Positions 54,423-64,000 of a DNA stretch of 64,000 bases are shown here, one piece after another (within the stretch, counting starts at the first letter, position 1; the number at the start of each line of letters is the position of its first letter). The position numbers and the translations under genes were made by a program. The notes beneath the pieces are model-generated. The model worked only from the letters and a program-made list of their open reading frames with translations, searched no databases and was not told the origin of the DNA. The DNA comes from Favolaschia claudopus (taxonomy: Eukaryota > Basidiomycota > Agaricomycetes > Agaricales > Mycenaceae): NCBI GenBank assembly GCA_037176885.1, contig JAWWNJ010000006.1, positions 992,001-1,056,000 on the forward strand, read 5' to 3'.

Positions 54423-56279
54423 TGTTATGCCCGTGCACAACACCCGACCAGTCTACCCCTCATTTGAATTCATCTGGATCTCCGACTTCTTCCCAGGACC
54501 TATCAGCATCACCCATCCTTGCTCCGGCCTACACAGCCACCCAGCCTGCCGGAGCAATATGGATATCCTTGATCCTTGTCCCTATGCTGATCTCCTCACG
54601 GAGTCCTCACCCAACCGATCCTATGATTCCTATCCACCTTCCATCACTCGGATTCATACCGATGCTTGACTTGACTTATCCGTTGGACCCTTCCGCATCC
54701 CTCATCAATGCTCCGGCCTAATCCATCACTCATGATGCCGGAGCAATGCAGACTTACCTTGGTTCCCATCTGCTCATACCAGTCCTCCCACATACGATCC
54801 TATCCTTCCCATTCATCCCCCACATCATCTTGGGCTCATATGGATCTTGGACTTCACTGGTGAACCTTCCTGCATTACTTGTCGATGCTCCGGCCTGCAC
54901 AGCCACTCGTCCGGCCGGAGCAATGCGGACTTCCTCCTGGTCCTCCTCTGTTCATCCCAATACCCCTACGGAGTCCTCTCGCATCCCAACCTATGTTTCC
55001 GATTCATCCTGCTCCACCTGGATTCCCGTGGAAGTCATCCGACTTGGTTCTACCGTTCATCCCGCTACTCCTCCTATTCTCTTATGCTGATGACACCTAC
55101 TCAGCCGAGACATTGGACGAGGCGCAACCAAGGTTCATCCGGTATCACTTCCACCTCCCTCAGATCCATTCCTGTTCATCCTTGAGTTCCCCGCATGTTC
55201 ACCCGGTTCGCCCGGCCATCCGTCCGGCCCGGCTCCCCCGGCCCGGCCGGTGATCCGATCAATTCCCTTATCCGGCCATGCTACATCCCTGCGGACTCAT
55301 CCCCTCATCCTCAGTTCGCTCGGACGTGAGATGCCTTGCATCGAACTCTGCAGTCCTCCTCCGGACTCAACATTATGTCATCTATCTTCCCGGCATCATT
55401 GGTATGCATCATATGACTATGCTTCTCTCTTATTGTCTTTATTGTTCTCGTCCGGTACTCATCTCTTGCTTTATTGTTCTTACTACTGTACCGCACTTCT
55501 TACTTATTGTTCTTATTGTCTTGTACATACTTCTGGCTTCTTTTGGATATATCTCCGTACTTACTTTAAATACCTACAGTCTCCCGATTGTATTCCTTAG
55601 TTTGATAATTAACGTTGTCTGCTGTGTCATTGTCCAGACCTCTCTTATTCATCTCCTTCCGCTCATCCTTCACTCGTCCGGACTTCCCGTCTGACAACAA
55701 GTCTTGGTCTTGTGTTCGGACGCCTCTCATATCCTCGTCCGAACTCGTCCGGCTCCTAATAGCCTTGGCCGACCTTTCGTCCGGCTCGTTCCCACGCCCT
55801 TGGCCAAGCCTCCTTTGCTCACCTGGACTTGCTTGACTTTGTCAAGCCTCGACCTCGACCCTTGCTCATCCCTTGGCTTTCGGGCAAGCCTCCCGTACTT
55901 CGTTCTACCTTGCCCAGCTCGCCCGGCTTCCCCGATTCGCCTGGACCCTCGTCCGGCCCGATCACGTGACCTCCTTCGTCCGGCCTTGCTCCGGCCCGGC
56001 CAAGTTCCGGCTTGGTCTTATTGCGAATCGGTTTCCACCAGCCTGCGGGTTCTAGCCGCCCTTGTTGTCTTCCCTCCTTGTGTTCCTCTCGTGTAGGCTG
56101 ACAGTCCCCACTCATCCTTAACCTACCTGTGGTGTAGTGGTTTTGATATCCGTAGTTCCGGGTTCGACCTAGCCCGAATTATACTTCGGCACCTCTTCTG
56201 TTCCTCCCTTGCGTCTCGGACCGGAACCTACCTCCTCTCTCCCTCTTCCTTCTTCCTTCTTTCCGGCACGGATATAACA
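54423..56279. mobile_element. Solo LTR, 1.86 kb, with 5-bp target duplication
   Basis: Begins TGTTATGCCCGTG (54,423) and ends CACGGATATAACA (56,279); the ends are inverted repeats matching at 11 of 13 bases with TG...CA termini. The direct repeat GACGT flanks it at 54,418-54,422 and 56,280-56,284. No RT, integrase or second LTR is present, so it is a solo LTR left by recombination. It is rich in C and in CCGG. It contains a ~180-bp degenerate tandem repeat (54,521 / 54,710 / 54,887) and a tRNA-like A/B-box pair near 56,130-56,170. Confidence 0.8.
54521..55010 (+). repeat. ~180-bp degenerate tandem repeat inside the solo LTR
   Basis: The phrase gctccggcct...gccggagcaat recurs at 54,521, 54,710 and 54,887, each followed by similar text (ttccc/ccatc...tcctcacggagtcctc), so units of 177-189 bp. 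Confidence 0.6.
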
Positions 56280-56284
56280 GACGT

Positions 56285-56439
56285 CACACACGCCAAACAT
56301 TACCCGCTGGTGACCCCGCTCCGCCTCCTTCCTCTTTAGGTCGATTACTTATTTTGTAACGCTCGCTTGAACAAAACGAAGATTCCGGGACTTTCAATTG
56401 AAGACATCTTCGATTGAGACCCGCTCCGTTCTCTGGCAG
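56285..56439. other. Short spacer between the solo LTR and the DNA transposon
   Basis: 155 bp of likely host DNA. It contains ctggtgaccccgctcc, which resembles a retrotransposon primer-binding site, but the target duplication puts it outside the LTR unit. Confidence 0.4.
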
Positions 56440-56447
56440 TGTCCGCT
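56440..56447. repeat. Target site duplication, left copy (TGTCCGCT)
   Basis: TGTCCGCT directly before the left terminal inverted repeat; identical to 59,585-59,592. Confidence 0.8.
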
Positions 56448-59400
56448 CACCTAAGGCAACTACGTTTTGGTGCCGTAAAGGGCCTTTGAGGGGGGTAAAA
56501 ATGTCGAGTTAATCCCCCCTAAGAGGGGTCGCCTCCGTGGGAGGCTGACATAATATCCCGAGGTTTCTGGGGCTTGAGCACAGACGGAGTTTGCCGTGAC
56601 TAGCTGTAATCTATCACATCTAATCTACTTGAAATCTAATCTTTTCTCATATCTCATCATGCCCGGATCACACCGCGAAAAACACCTCCGCCTCGACGCT
56701 CGTCAGCCATCGGCCCATCCTGCGCGGTGGTTACATTCCTCCACTAGGCTGCCCTATATAATACATCTTCACCTTCCTCCACCAGTTGCCTCCAACAGTA
56801 TAGTCTATCTACCCGCTGTTTGGTTGAAATTCGACCTTCGTCATCACCTCCGCCAACCTTCGCAGACCTTCGCCCGCGGCTATTATTGAGCTACCTTGAC
56901 CCACAGTCGCTGTTTCACCTCGACTTCCCCCCTCCTTTCTTCTTCCTGATGCAGGGATGTACAACTTAACACGATTTAATCAAAATCTCGTACCTACGCG
57001 GACACCTCCGTGCTACCCTCTGCCACCTTCTCCGACTCTGAAAGTCTTCGAACCGTAGTCAGATGCTTCAGGCCGATTGCCCAAATCACCCCTCACACTG
57101 CTCAGTCCTCAGGAGACCTCAGCCTACCTCCAAATACACATTTGTGCACGCCTCCGCCATGCTTCTTTCGCCTCCGCCACACAGTGATTCTGATTGTCCT
57201 GCTCTGGACTGCTTGGTTCCAATCGTATACATTCTCTTTCTTGTTTTCTTCCAAGTGCACTCCCTATCCAACACCTTCCCAGTGTCTGGCGAAGGTCTCG
57301 GGAATACTTTGGCGGAGGTTTCTGTGACACCTTCGCCCACCTACAACGGATCTTGAATAGGCTATTTGCCTGCAAGTAAGTATGTGCTCTTTATATTCCC
57401 TCTCAGTGGCTGGAGCTCCATTACTTTTGATCATAGGTTCAACGAGGGGGCGGGAATGGAGCTTCCGGGGACTTTCTTCTAGAGACCTCCGCCAAACGTG
57501 TGCGTCTTTTGTATTGTCTGATAAACTGAACAAAATGGCGGAATGACGGCTTTATCTGTGACTTCTGCATGCGAGTCAAGACCGTTGCAACTCTACTAAC
57601 CTCCGACTCACCCTCCTCCCTGACCTCCGCCATAGACCTCCGCCGATTGACCTCTGCCAAGACCTCCGCCAAGACCTCCGCGCACAGCCTCCGCGCACAA
57701 CCTCCGCTACGCCACTGCGCCGACGCTGTCGGGAACTTCGTACATAATCAGTGAGTGCTTCTGCCCTCGGGTTGCGACAGTTGATCCACCAATAGGATTC
57801 ATTATAAATCTCCAACCTTTCCGTTATTTTTCTGTAAGTCCACTATCTCGCGCAATGGTTCACTGTTCCTCCGGAAATCGTTAAAGTATCTTGCCCCAAG
57901 CTATCTGAATTTAATCTGCAATTATACATGCTTGTGAAAAACCAGTGCACAAAACCAGCTGAAAGGCAACTAAGTTCCCATTAGCTTTCTCAACTTCCGC
58001 ACCAACATGAATTAAATCTGGTGTTTAAATCTCGTTCATTGAGTCAAGGGTGGTTGATTGTGGTCAATACCTTCCTGAACACACTCAGAGCGACTTTGTT
58101 GCTGCAGCATTGCTCTCTGATTTTTAAAACCTTCCTGTTCTCTGATGTTGAATTCTCTTAACAATGCTAAAACACATTCAAAGCCAAGGAAACATTGATG
58201 GGTTCAATTTGCTTTCAAAATAGGAGCTCACTGGGTTGCTGCCCTCCAATTCAGGTATCATTCACGCTCAATGTGCGCGCAATATGGGGGAAGGAGGAGC
58301 AGAGAGAGAATTAGTCAAATGTAGTGATTTCCGGGACTGGGGTTTCTTGCTTAGGCGAAGAATGAGAGGACAAGTTCAAAATAAATCATAGGAAGGCGTC
58401 ACAACAAAAACAGGTCAGCTAAATTGAGAAGAATTCTTGCCGGAGGCATCGGCGGAGCCTCCGCCATGTCAAATTTCACTGGCAGATTAATTCCGACGCG
58501 CTGTAAGCAGTTGAGATTACAACTGGGCAATATGAAAGTACATACGGGCATGTTCAAGCAGGGATCGTTGCGAAGGATGACTGATTTGGGACCTCCAGCG
58601 AAGCCTCCGCCGAACCGGCGGAGCCTCCGCCAAGTCAAATTTCGCTGGCAGATTAATTCCGACGCGCTGTAAAGCAGTTGAGATTACAACTAGGCAATAT
58701 GAAAGTACATACGGGCATGTTCAAGCAGGGATCGTTGCGAAGGATGACTGATTTGGGACCTCCGCCGAAGCCTCCGCTGAACTTCGAAGCCTCCGCCAAA
58801 TCATATACCCATATAAATTGATTCAATCAGTCGCGATGTTGAAGGCACTTTGAGAATAGAGTTAGAATCTGAGTATCAGTGTATACTGGATGTGACGGAT
58901 GGATGGAAAACAGGCTCCACAGACACTGAAGCTTCCAAATAAACATTAGTACTGGAGACAAAGAGGATATTGTACTAGTAGGTGACGTACAGAGGCTACC
59001 AGACGGTAGTGGAAGCAGCTACAGAAGACAGAAGACAGAAGACAGTAGGATATATGAATGGCATCAGGAATTGGGTACAAATCAATGAACGGTAGGTCGG
59101 CGAAGGTGCAAAAGCTGTGGCGGAGGTTGGAGCAAAGTTCAAGGGACCGTCTTGAAGCTCGCGTGGGCGAAGGTGCGCAGCTCATTGAAGGTTTATTCCA
59201 TATTTCAAAATCACTACGAGCGCACAGAGGCCAAGCAAACTAGTATTTACTGGTTTGAGTTGCTGGGGTAGGCGAGCATTTAGTGGGCCTCGAGACAGCA
59301 GTTGGCTAGTACACGACGGCGACAAAGAGTGAACTGAAAGATATAAGCACCGTAGAGGTACAGAACAGGCGGGGGGACCGCCGAGGCGGGTCGGGGTAGA

Positions 59401-59584
59401 CAAGGGGTGGAGGTGTAGCAGTGGGCGGAGGCTTCCCCACGGAGGTCACGCGTTTGCAGCCCCGGTATAGACGGCCGGATTAGCTAAGACACCGCGGAGG
59501 CGACCCCTCTTAGGGGGGATTAACTTGACACTTTTACCCCCCTCAAAGGCCCTTTACGGCACCGAAACGTAGTTGCCTTAGGTG
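56448..59584. mobile_element. Non-autonomous DNA transposon, 3.14 kb, hAT-like
   Basis: 93-bp terminal inverted repeats (56,448-56,540 and 59,492-59,584) that begin CACCTAAGGCAACTACG and differ at about 4 of 93 positions. Flanked by 8-bp direct repeats TGTCCGCT. An 8-bp duplication and a CA-start TIR fit the hAT superfamily. No ORF above about 105 residues and no transposase motif, so it would need a partner in trans. Inside are about 18 copies of CTCCGCC or its complement and a 166-bp tandem duplication. The right end is 231 bp before the start codon of the next gene. Confidence 0.75.
58451..58783 (+). repeat. 166-bp tandem duplication inside the transposon
   Basis: Units 58,451-58,616 and 58,617-58,783 are almost the same, with a few substitutions and a 1-bp insertion (ctgtaagcag / ctgtaaagcag). 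Each begins ggcggagcctccgcc. Confidence 0.85.
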
Positions 59585-59592
59585 TGTCCGCT
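59585..59592. repeat. Target site duplication, right copy (TGTCCGCT)
   Basis: Matches 56,440-56,447 exactly, directly after the right terminal inverted repeat. Confidence 0.8.
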
Positions 59593-59765
59593 GTTGGTCC
59601 CACTTACTGGTCGCCTCCATCGCATTCCGTCTTCCCTCATTGCAGCAAGAGATTGTCTCTATCTCGGCGGCTGGTTTCATTGCATAGGTTTCATTCTCTC
59701 TTCCGAGAATGTCTGAATTTTGAGTATTCATCCGCTCTGCCCTCTGCTCTCTGGAAGCTCTCGAG

Positions 59766-59773
59766 TATAAATA
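59766..59773 (+). promoter_or_regulatory. TATA box of the unknown gene at 59.8 kb
   Basis: TATAAATA in the context gagTATAAATAgg, 43 bp before the last bases upstream of the ATG at 59,816; the spacing fits a short 5' UTR. Confidence 0.6.
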
Positions 59774-59815
59774 GGACGAGCTTTCCGCACTTTTTCACTC
59801 CACGTTGTTCAACAA

Positions 59816-61532
59816 ATGTCGATTATTGACCAGTATGCGCCTCCGCGACGTCGCTACCTTACATCCGAACTGTACGTGTTTATGCAAGCATGATATCTGT
59901 ATTCCCTAATCTGATTTCATTGATCTTGTAGCGAACATTTGACAAGGAGTGAACTTGTCGACTTAATAATGCAAGAACCTCTCAAATGGCCAAAGAATGT
60001 CAAAGGCACGTTTTCGAAGCACAAGACCAACATGCAGGACATGAGATGGGCCTTGTCTATCTGTGATTTTACAACGGATAGACCTGTGCCACCTCAATCT
60101 TCCTCGTCATCACCCACCACTGATTCTGTTCCAAATCAACCATTCATTCCTCCCCACGCTGGTACCAGTATTGCTTTGATAACTTGGCTTCCACTCACCT
60201 GTTTTCTTTTTTGTTTCAGGACCCCAACTTGTTAGCGTAAATAAGGAATCCACGCTCACTCCTCCTCCTTCAGCACCAAATACACAAGGGCCATTGACTG
60301 AGGACAGTAAACTTCTCTTTTGGCTTTGATATTCGTCGCTCTCACCCCTCGGTTCTTTTCAAAGTTTCCACGACCAATGTCTCTGGATCCGGTTCGAATT
60401 CAGTGCTAATTAATGCACCGTTACTGCTTGACAAATTGTCGAGAGGTTCGTCGTTCTTTCTTGGATGACATTGTTCATGAGTTAACATTCTTTCATGGCA
60501 GTGCGCTCACTCATCCTTCTCATCACCGACACTCGGAATAGCTTCAACATAGAAAAAGCCACGCAGAGAATCTCGTTACCAGCTGTCAGTTTGGACGATT
60601 GCAAGCCCGGTGAATGGAGAGTTGATGCAAAGGAACTTGTGGCCGCACTACAGGCCGCTATCTGCGCGTTTGAAGGTGAGTCACTCTTTGCAGAGATGGT
60701 TTTATACGCAAGTGTCAATTTCTTGTCATCAGGTTCTGCAAGGCTTGGTACACCAAACGAAGACGATCAAGAATTCATAGATTTTTTTGGAGTCGCAAGA
60801 CATGGTGAAGTCAAATTGTTCAATGACACTTCACATCTTCTCGTTCCCGCAAACGGCAAACTCAGCTTCAGAATTGCCAAGCTCCAAGTCAATTCCTCTT
60901 TCTCAATTCCTCTTTCTTGTTTATCTCTTGTTTCTGATTTTACTCCTTCTCAGGTTCCGAAACAAGCAGGTGAAGTCAATTCGCCGCCATCTCGCAGCGA
61001 GTGGGCTGAGCTTCAGGACCATATCAAACATCAAGCACGACTGTCTCCCTCACCAGCCGCCACCAAGGTTCGGCGCACACCCCAGCCACTCACAGCTACA
61101 GAACAAAATTGGTTGATGGATCGGGCAAACGAGATGGATGGATACACGACATTTTTACAGAATCAGAACTGTAGGCTTGACAATCTCGAACACGTGAAGC
61201 ACTGTTGCGGCGCAATTCACGGAGAAGTATTTTTCGAAGAATTGGCCTCCGGATATTGCTCTCTCGGTGTGTCTTTTGCCTTCATCCAGCCTAATAACTC
61301 AAGACTTTGTCTCAGGGAAGAAAAACAATTCGCAAACAGGATATAGAAACAATTTTGCGAATGAAAACAACTGCTCTTGCTCAGGCGATCAACATGAGTC
61401 GCATTTTGGGCATTTATTGAAGCGGTGGTTAACACTGTCGAAGGTACTGATACCTCTGAGCCTGCTACGTCGGATGCATTGGCAAAGTTCCTGATCAAAT
61501 GGGAGAAAGAGCATCCTGGTGGTCCAGCATAA
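59816..61532 (+). CDS. Unknown multi-exon protein (lineage-specific)
   Basis: Starts MSIIDQYAPPRRRYLTSEL at 59,816 and, after a 60-nt intron, EHLTRSELVDLIMQEPLKWP KNVKGTFSKHKTNMQDMRWA. A Ser/Pro-rich linker follows, then VRSLILLITDTRNSFNIEKA TQRISLPAVSLDDCKPGEWR VDAKELVAALQAAICAFE. Near the end AFWAFIEAVVNTVEGTDTSE closes with EKEHPGGPA and TAA at 61,530-61,532. At least seven exons, with several junctions (about 60,170-60,225, 60,300-60,370, 61,265-61,400) only approximate. No known domain; possibly a family expanded in agaricomycetes. The DNA transposon ends 231 bp upstream. Confidence 0.6.
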
Positions 61533-61983
61533 TTGTCTTGTTTACTCTCTGTTTTGTAATACGTCGGCCTAAATACACGATTATGGCTGTCTATTCATGG
61601 TTCAAGGATTGCAATTTGTCTTACTCAAGAACGGGCAGGGCAATGTAAGTAATTTGTGAATGAGAATGCATTAGTCAGTATTCAAATTCGATGCAAATTA
61701 TGTTTCAGCGCGTACTTTTGCCAACGAGTTCGTAGGGACCTCGAATTTGTTGGAGAAAGCAAGCCTGCACCGTAGTATGAAGCTTTTCACTTGCATACTG
61801 ATCTTGAAGAAAGTTGCCTGCACGTCCTTTGGAGATGAAATTCTAGGAAGTAAACTAACTTGAACCCGACGCTAAGTCTTGGTGTTAGGTTTGACGGATG
61901 ATCACGCACACTTACCGTCTGTGTTTCCAGATTCTTACAGAGATGCACTGTTAGCAAAGGTTGGGAACTCGTAGTATTAAATC
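61533..61983. other. Intergenic region
   Basis: About 450 bp between two convergent genes; nothing recognised. Confidence 0.45.
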
Positions 61984-62983
61984 CTAGGTACTGTACGAAC
62001 TGGACTCGAATAAAATTGTGTCTGTAGCTTTCATCTCCCCAGTGTTCTTCGGTTTCTTCCCCAAAAAGTCGCAGAACACCCGGACTGTCTTGAAGAGAGG
62101 CTTTCCGGAAGCAGCACGACCAAGCTCATACTGTTCTCGAATGAATCACAACGCCAAGTCAACGTTCCAGTTAGGCTTTTCGAAATGTTTGGTGATTAAA
62201 TCAACCACGAGCTTCCGCCGACTGTGCTCTGTCTTCACCGAGCCGACATCACGACGCCATGACGGGCGACTAAAGGTTTCCTCCAACTCCCAGGTAGATA
62301 GAGAACCATTCAAACCAGTGGTCCATTCCGTCCAGATATCGGAAATCTTGGACACCAGGTGATAAGTGTAGTACGGAAGATATGAGTTGGGCTTGGGACC
62401 GCTAGTAAGCCATTCCCACTGATGAGTGCGCAAGCGAGCGTTGCCAAATTTTTGAGCCAATGCCTTCCACGCAGCAATTTGTAATTGGCATGTTCTCGCT
62501 GACCGCTGATGTTGTCGTTGCCGTTGAGAGCGGTGGAGTGGGAAGGGTAGCAGGAATGGATGTAGTGGTAGCGAACCCTGCAGGCTGCGACGGGCTTGAA
62601 CGTGCTGGAGTAGCAAATGAGGCGGTTGTCGTAGGAAGACCAGCCACGGGAATAGCCAGCAATAAACCTTGCAGGGCTTGGATTGCGGAGAGCTGATCCG
62701 GATGGAATATTGGAGTGGATGAAGGATTGGGAAGAAAATCAATTGCCGCATTGAAAGTAGAGAAGTCAAAGTCAAAGTTAAAGTCGATCGTGTCAGACGC
62801 CGGCTCCACCGATGGCATGCACAGAGGGCCCGACCCCGAACTCGAGCCATTGTCGGAAGCGGTGGAGGCTTCGCAAACGGAGTTGGGTATACAAGTGAGC
62901 GGGGAATAGCTGGTGCAACTGTAGACCTGAACTTCCAAGCTCTCAGGTACGTTTGACACTCCTTTATATAGCACAAGCTCCAA
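61984..62983 (-). pseudogene. GCR1_C-domain DNA-binding protein, with an in-frame TGA
   Basis: Start MELVLYKGVSNVPESLEVQV at 62,983; Ser/Thr/Pro-rich N-terminal half with FDFDFSTFNAAIDFLP. After a shift of frame near 62,480 (either a ~40-nt intron or an indel), the C-terminal GCR1_C-type domain follows: YTYHLVSKISDIWTEWTTGL NGSLSTWELEETF, then WRRD and TEHSRRKLVVDLITKHF with NWNVDLAL. A TGA at 62,148-62,146 then interrupts the frame, and 53 further codons (FIREQYELGRAASGKPLF...) stay open to a TAG at 61,986-61,984. Either the TGA is the true end, or it is a CGA-to-TGA mutation. GCR1_C proteins bind DNA; in fungi some derive from Crypton-type recombinases. Confidence 0.55.
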
Positions 62984-64000
62984 GGCACTAATCGTATCCC
63001 GTCAGGTTACGTGCAGGCAAGTCTGAACACGATGCGTCCGCGGATAGATCGTCTACTCTCTTCAACTTGGGGAGATACTAGTTCACTCTTAAGCACACTT
63101 TCACTTCAACTGATTCTGAGTAGTCCGCGGGTTAAGTGGACCAGTCAAACGCAACACTGGTAAATGGGGGCGAGCAATGCTCAAACGGGCCAAGTCCTTG
63201 GAAGGTTACTGGGTTGGCTATGCCACGACAAGACTCCACAGTCCAAAGTTTCCGCGGGTGAACGCTTCTAGAAACTTAAGTCTTAATTCACACTTGTCTG
63301 AACTTCAACAAATCGTTCCTAATGAAGACAAAAACTAGCAAGCAGATAACTCCAATTTAAATGCCTCTATGTCCCTGCCTGAGTACACCAACACCGTCAA
63401 TGACCTGCGCGCGATGAACTAGACAAACGACGAGAAATACATGGCCTTTTATACTAATGCCAAGAAAATACATGATGTAAACAAATCTGAGTCAAGATAC
63501 AGAAACAATTGAGTTGGGGTTAGGTATACGTAGATCTAGCAGCCGTCTGCCGCTCTGAATCGTCACGATCCGTCCATGAAAAGTCATCTATTCTGACCAT
63601 CTCACGGTTGAATCACTATCTTGGTCATCCGCGGATGTGTATGACTGTTCCGCTCCGACGTGTCTCCCCGGCATCCATGTAGATCCTCAAAATCATATGG
63701 TTGCTCCACTCCGTCTAGACCTTTCTAGATCTCTAGTTCTGTTTCCAGACCATCAGATCACCGTCTAAGACATTTCTATGCTTCAGTGTCAAACTATCTC
63801 ATCAGCGGCATACTGGAAGGAGCTTCCGTGATGTACATGCCGAGTCCGCGGAGTATTCTCCGTGACATGATGGATGTCCGCAATCACTGTTCCAGATCTG
63901 AAGCATCGCCCTGCCGTTGATCCAACGTCCGGCACCCTTATGTTCAAGGTACATTGGTGCGGCAACTCGTCTGTAAGTCTTCAGCAGGTTCGCGGTGTCT
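62984..64000. other. Non-coding 1 kb at the window's right end
   Basis: No ORF over 60 residues on either strand. TCCGCGG recurs at about 63,037, 63,124, 63,248, 63,629 and 63,845. May be promoter, repeat DNA or part of an element that runs past the window. Confidence 0.4.

Noticed and set aside
54423..56279. Proteins encoded by the C-rich ORFs in the LTR
   Set aside because: ORFs shift between frames, are Pro/Leu/Ser-rich and follow the tandem repeat rather than any domain.
56305..56325. Primer-binding-site-like ctggtgaccccgctcc after the LTR
   Set aside because: The GACGT target duplication lies between LTR and this motif, so it is outside the element.
1..64000. CRISPR arrays, rRNA or complete tRNA genes
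   Set aside because: None seen; the only tRNA-like signal is the too-close A/B box pair in the LTR.

Overview
The window looks like nuclear DNA of an agaricomycete-type basidiomycete. Genes are densely packed on both strands and are cut by many short GT-AG introns of about 45-65 nt. Gene starts can be under 100 bp apart. The housekeeping set (NMD3, RPAP1, Rab escort protein, PRPP synthetase, dephospho-CoA kinase, a nucleolin/Gar2-like protein, Lsm14/Scd6, Vps68/TMEM50, Sec14, Ctr copper transporter) is fungal. The ORFs are read by eye, so splice sites are proposals except where the reading frame closes exactly.

Layout. 0-26 kb is a mixed region of single-copy genes (Ctr transporter, an NTF2-like mitochondrial protein, MFS transporter, Vps68, CAB5, a CstF64-hinge protein, a secreted M28-like protein, Sec14, nucleolin) with local duplications. 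There are three NmrA-like NAD(P)-binding reductases (6.4, 16.4 and 20.7 kb), two of three ABM-domain monooxygenases (2.5 and 23.7 kb), and an unknown gene (21.9 kb) with a decayed copy at 3.2-4.2 kb. 26-47 kb is a BTB/POZ family: four genes point right at 26.7-31.9 kb and three point left at 43.0-46.5 kb. The two blocks form a roughly 4.2 kb inverted repeat around a 10.5 kb single-copy loop that carries the third ABM gene, RPAP1, PRPP synthetase, Rab escort protein and NMD3. Lsm14 follows at 47-48.3 kb.

48.5-59.6 kb is a transposon-rich block. It holds a nearly complete non-LTR retrotransposon on the minus strand (ORF1, then ORF2 with endonuclease, an RNase H-like domain and reverse transcriptase), a 1.86 kb solo LTR with a perfect 5-bp target duplication, and a 3.14 kb non-coding DNA transposon with 93-bp terminal inverted repeats and an 8-bp target duplication. 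The last 4.4 kb carries an unknown multi-exon gene with a TATA box and a GCR1_C-type DNA-binding protein that has an in-frame stop.

The strongest unusual signals are in the transposon block. The LINE carries an RNase H-like domain upstream of the reverse transcriptase whose catalytic acidic residues appear to be replaced. Its ORF2 appears to be reached by a -1 frameshift at a CCCAAAT heptamer two codons before the ORF1 stop. The DNA transposon is packed with about 18 copies of the heptamer CTCCGCC.
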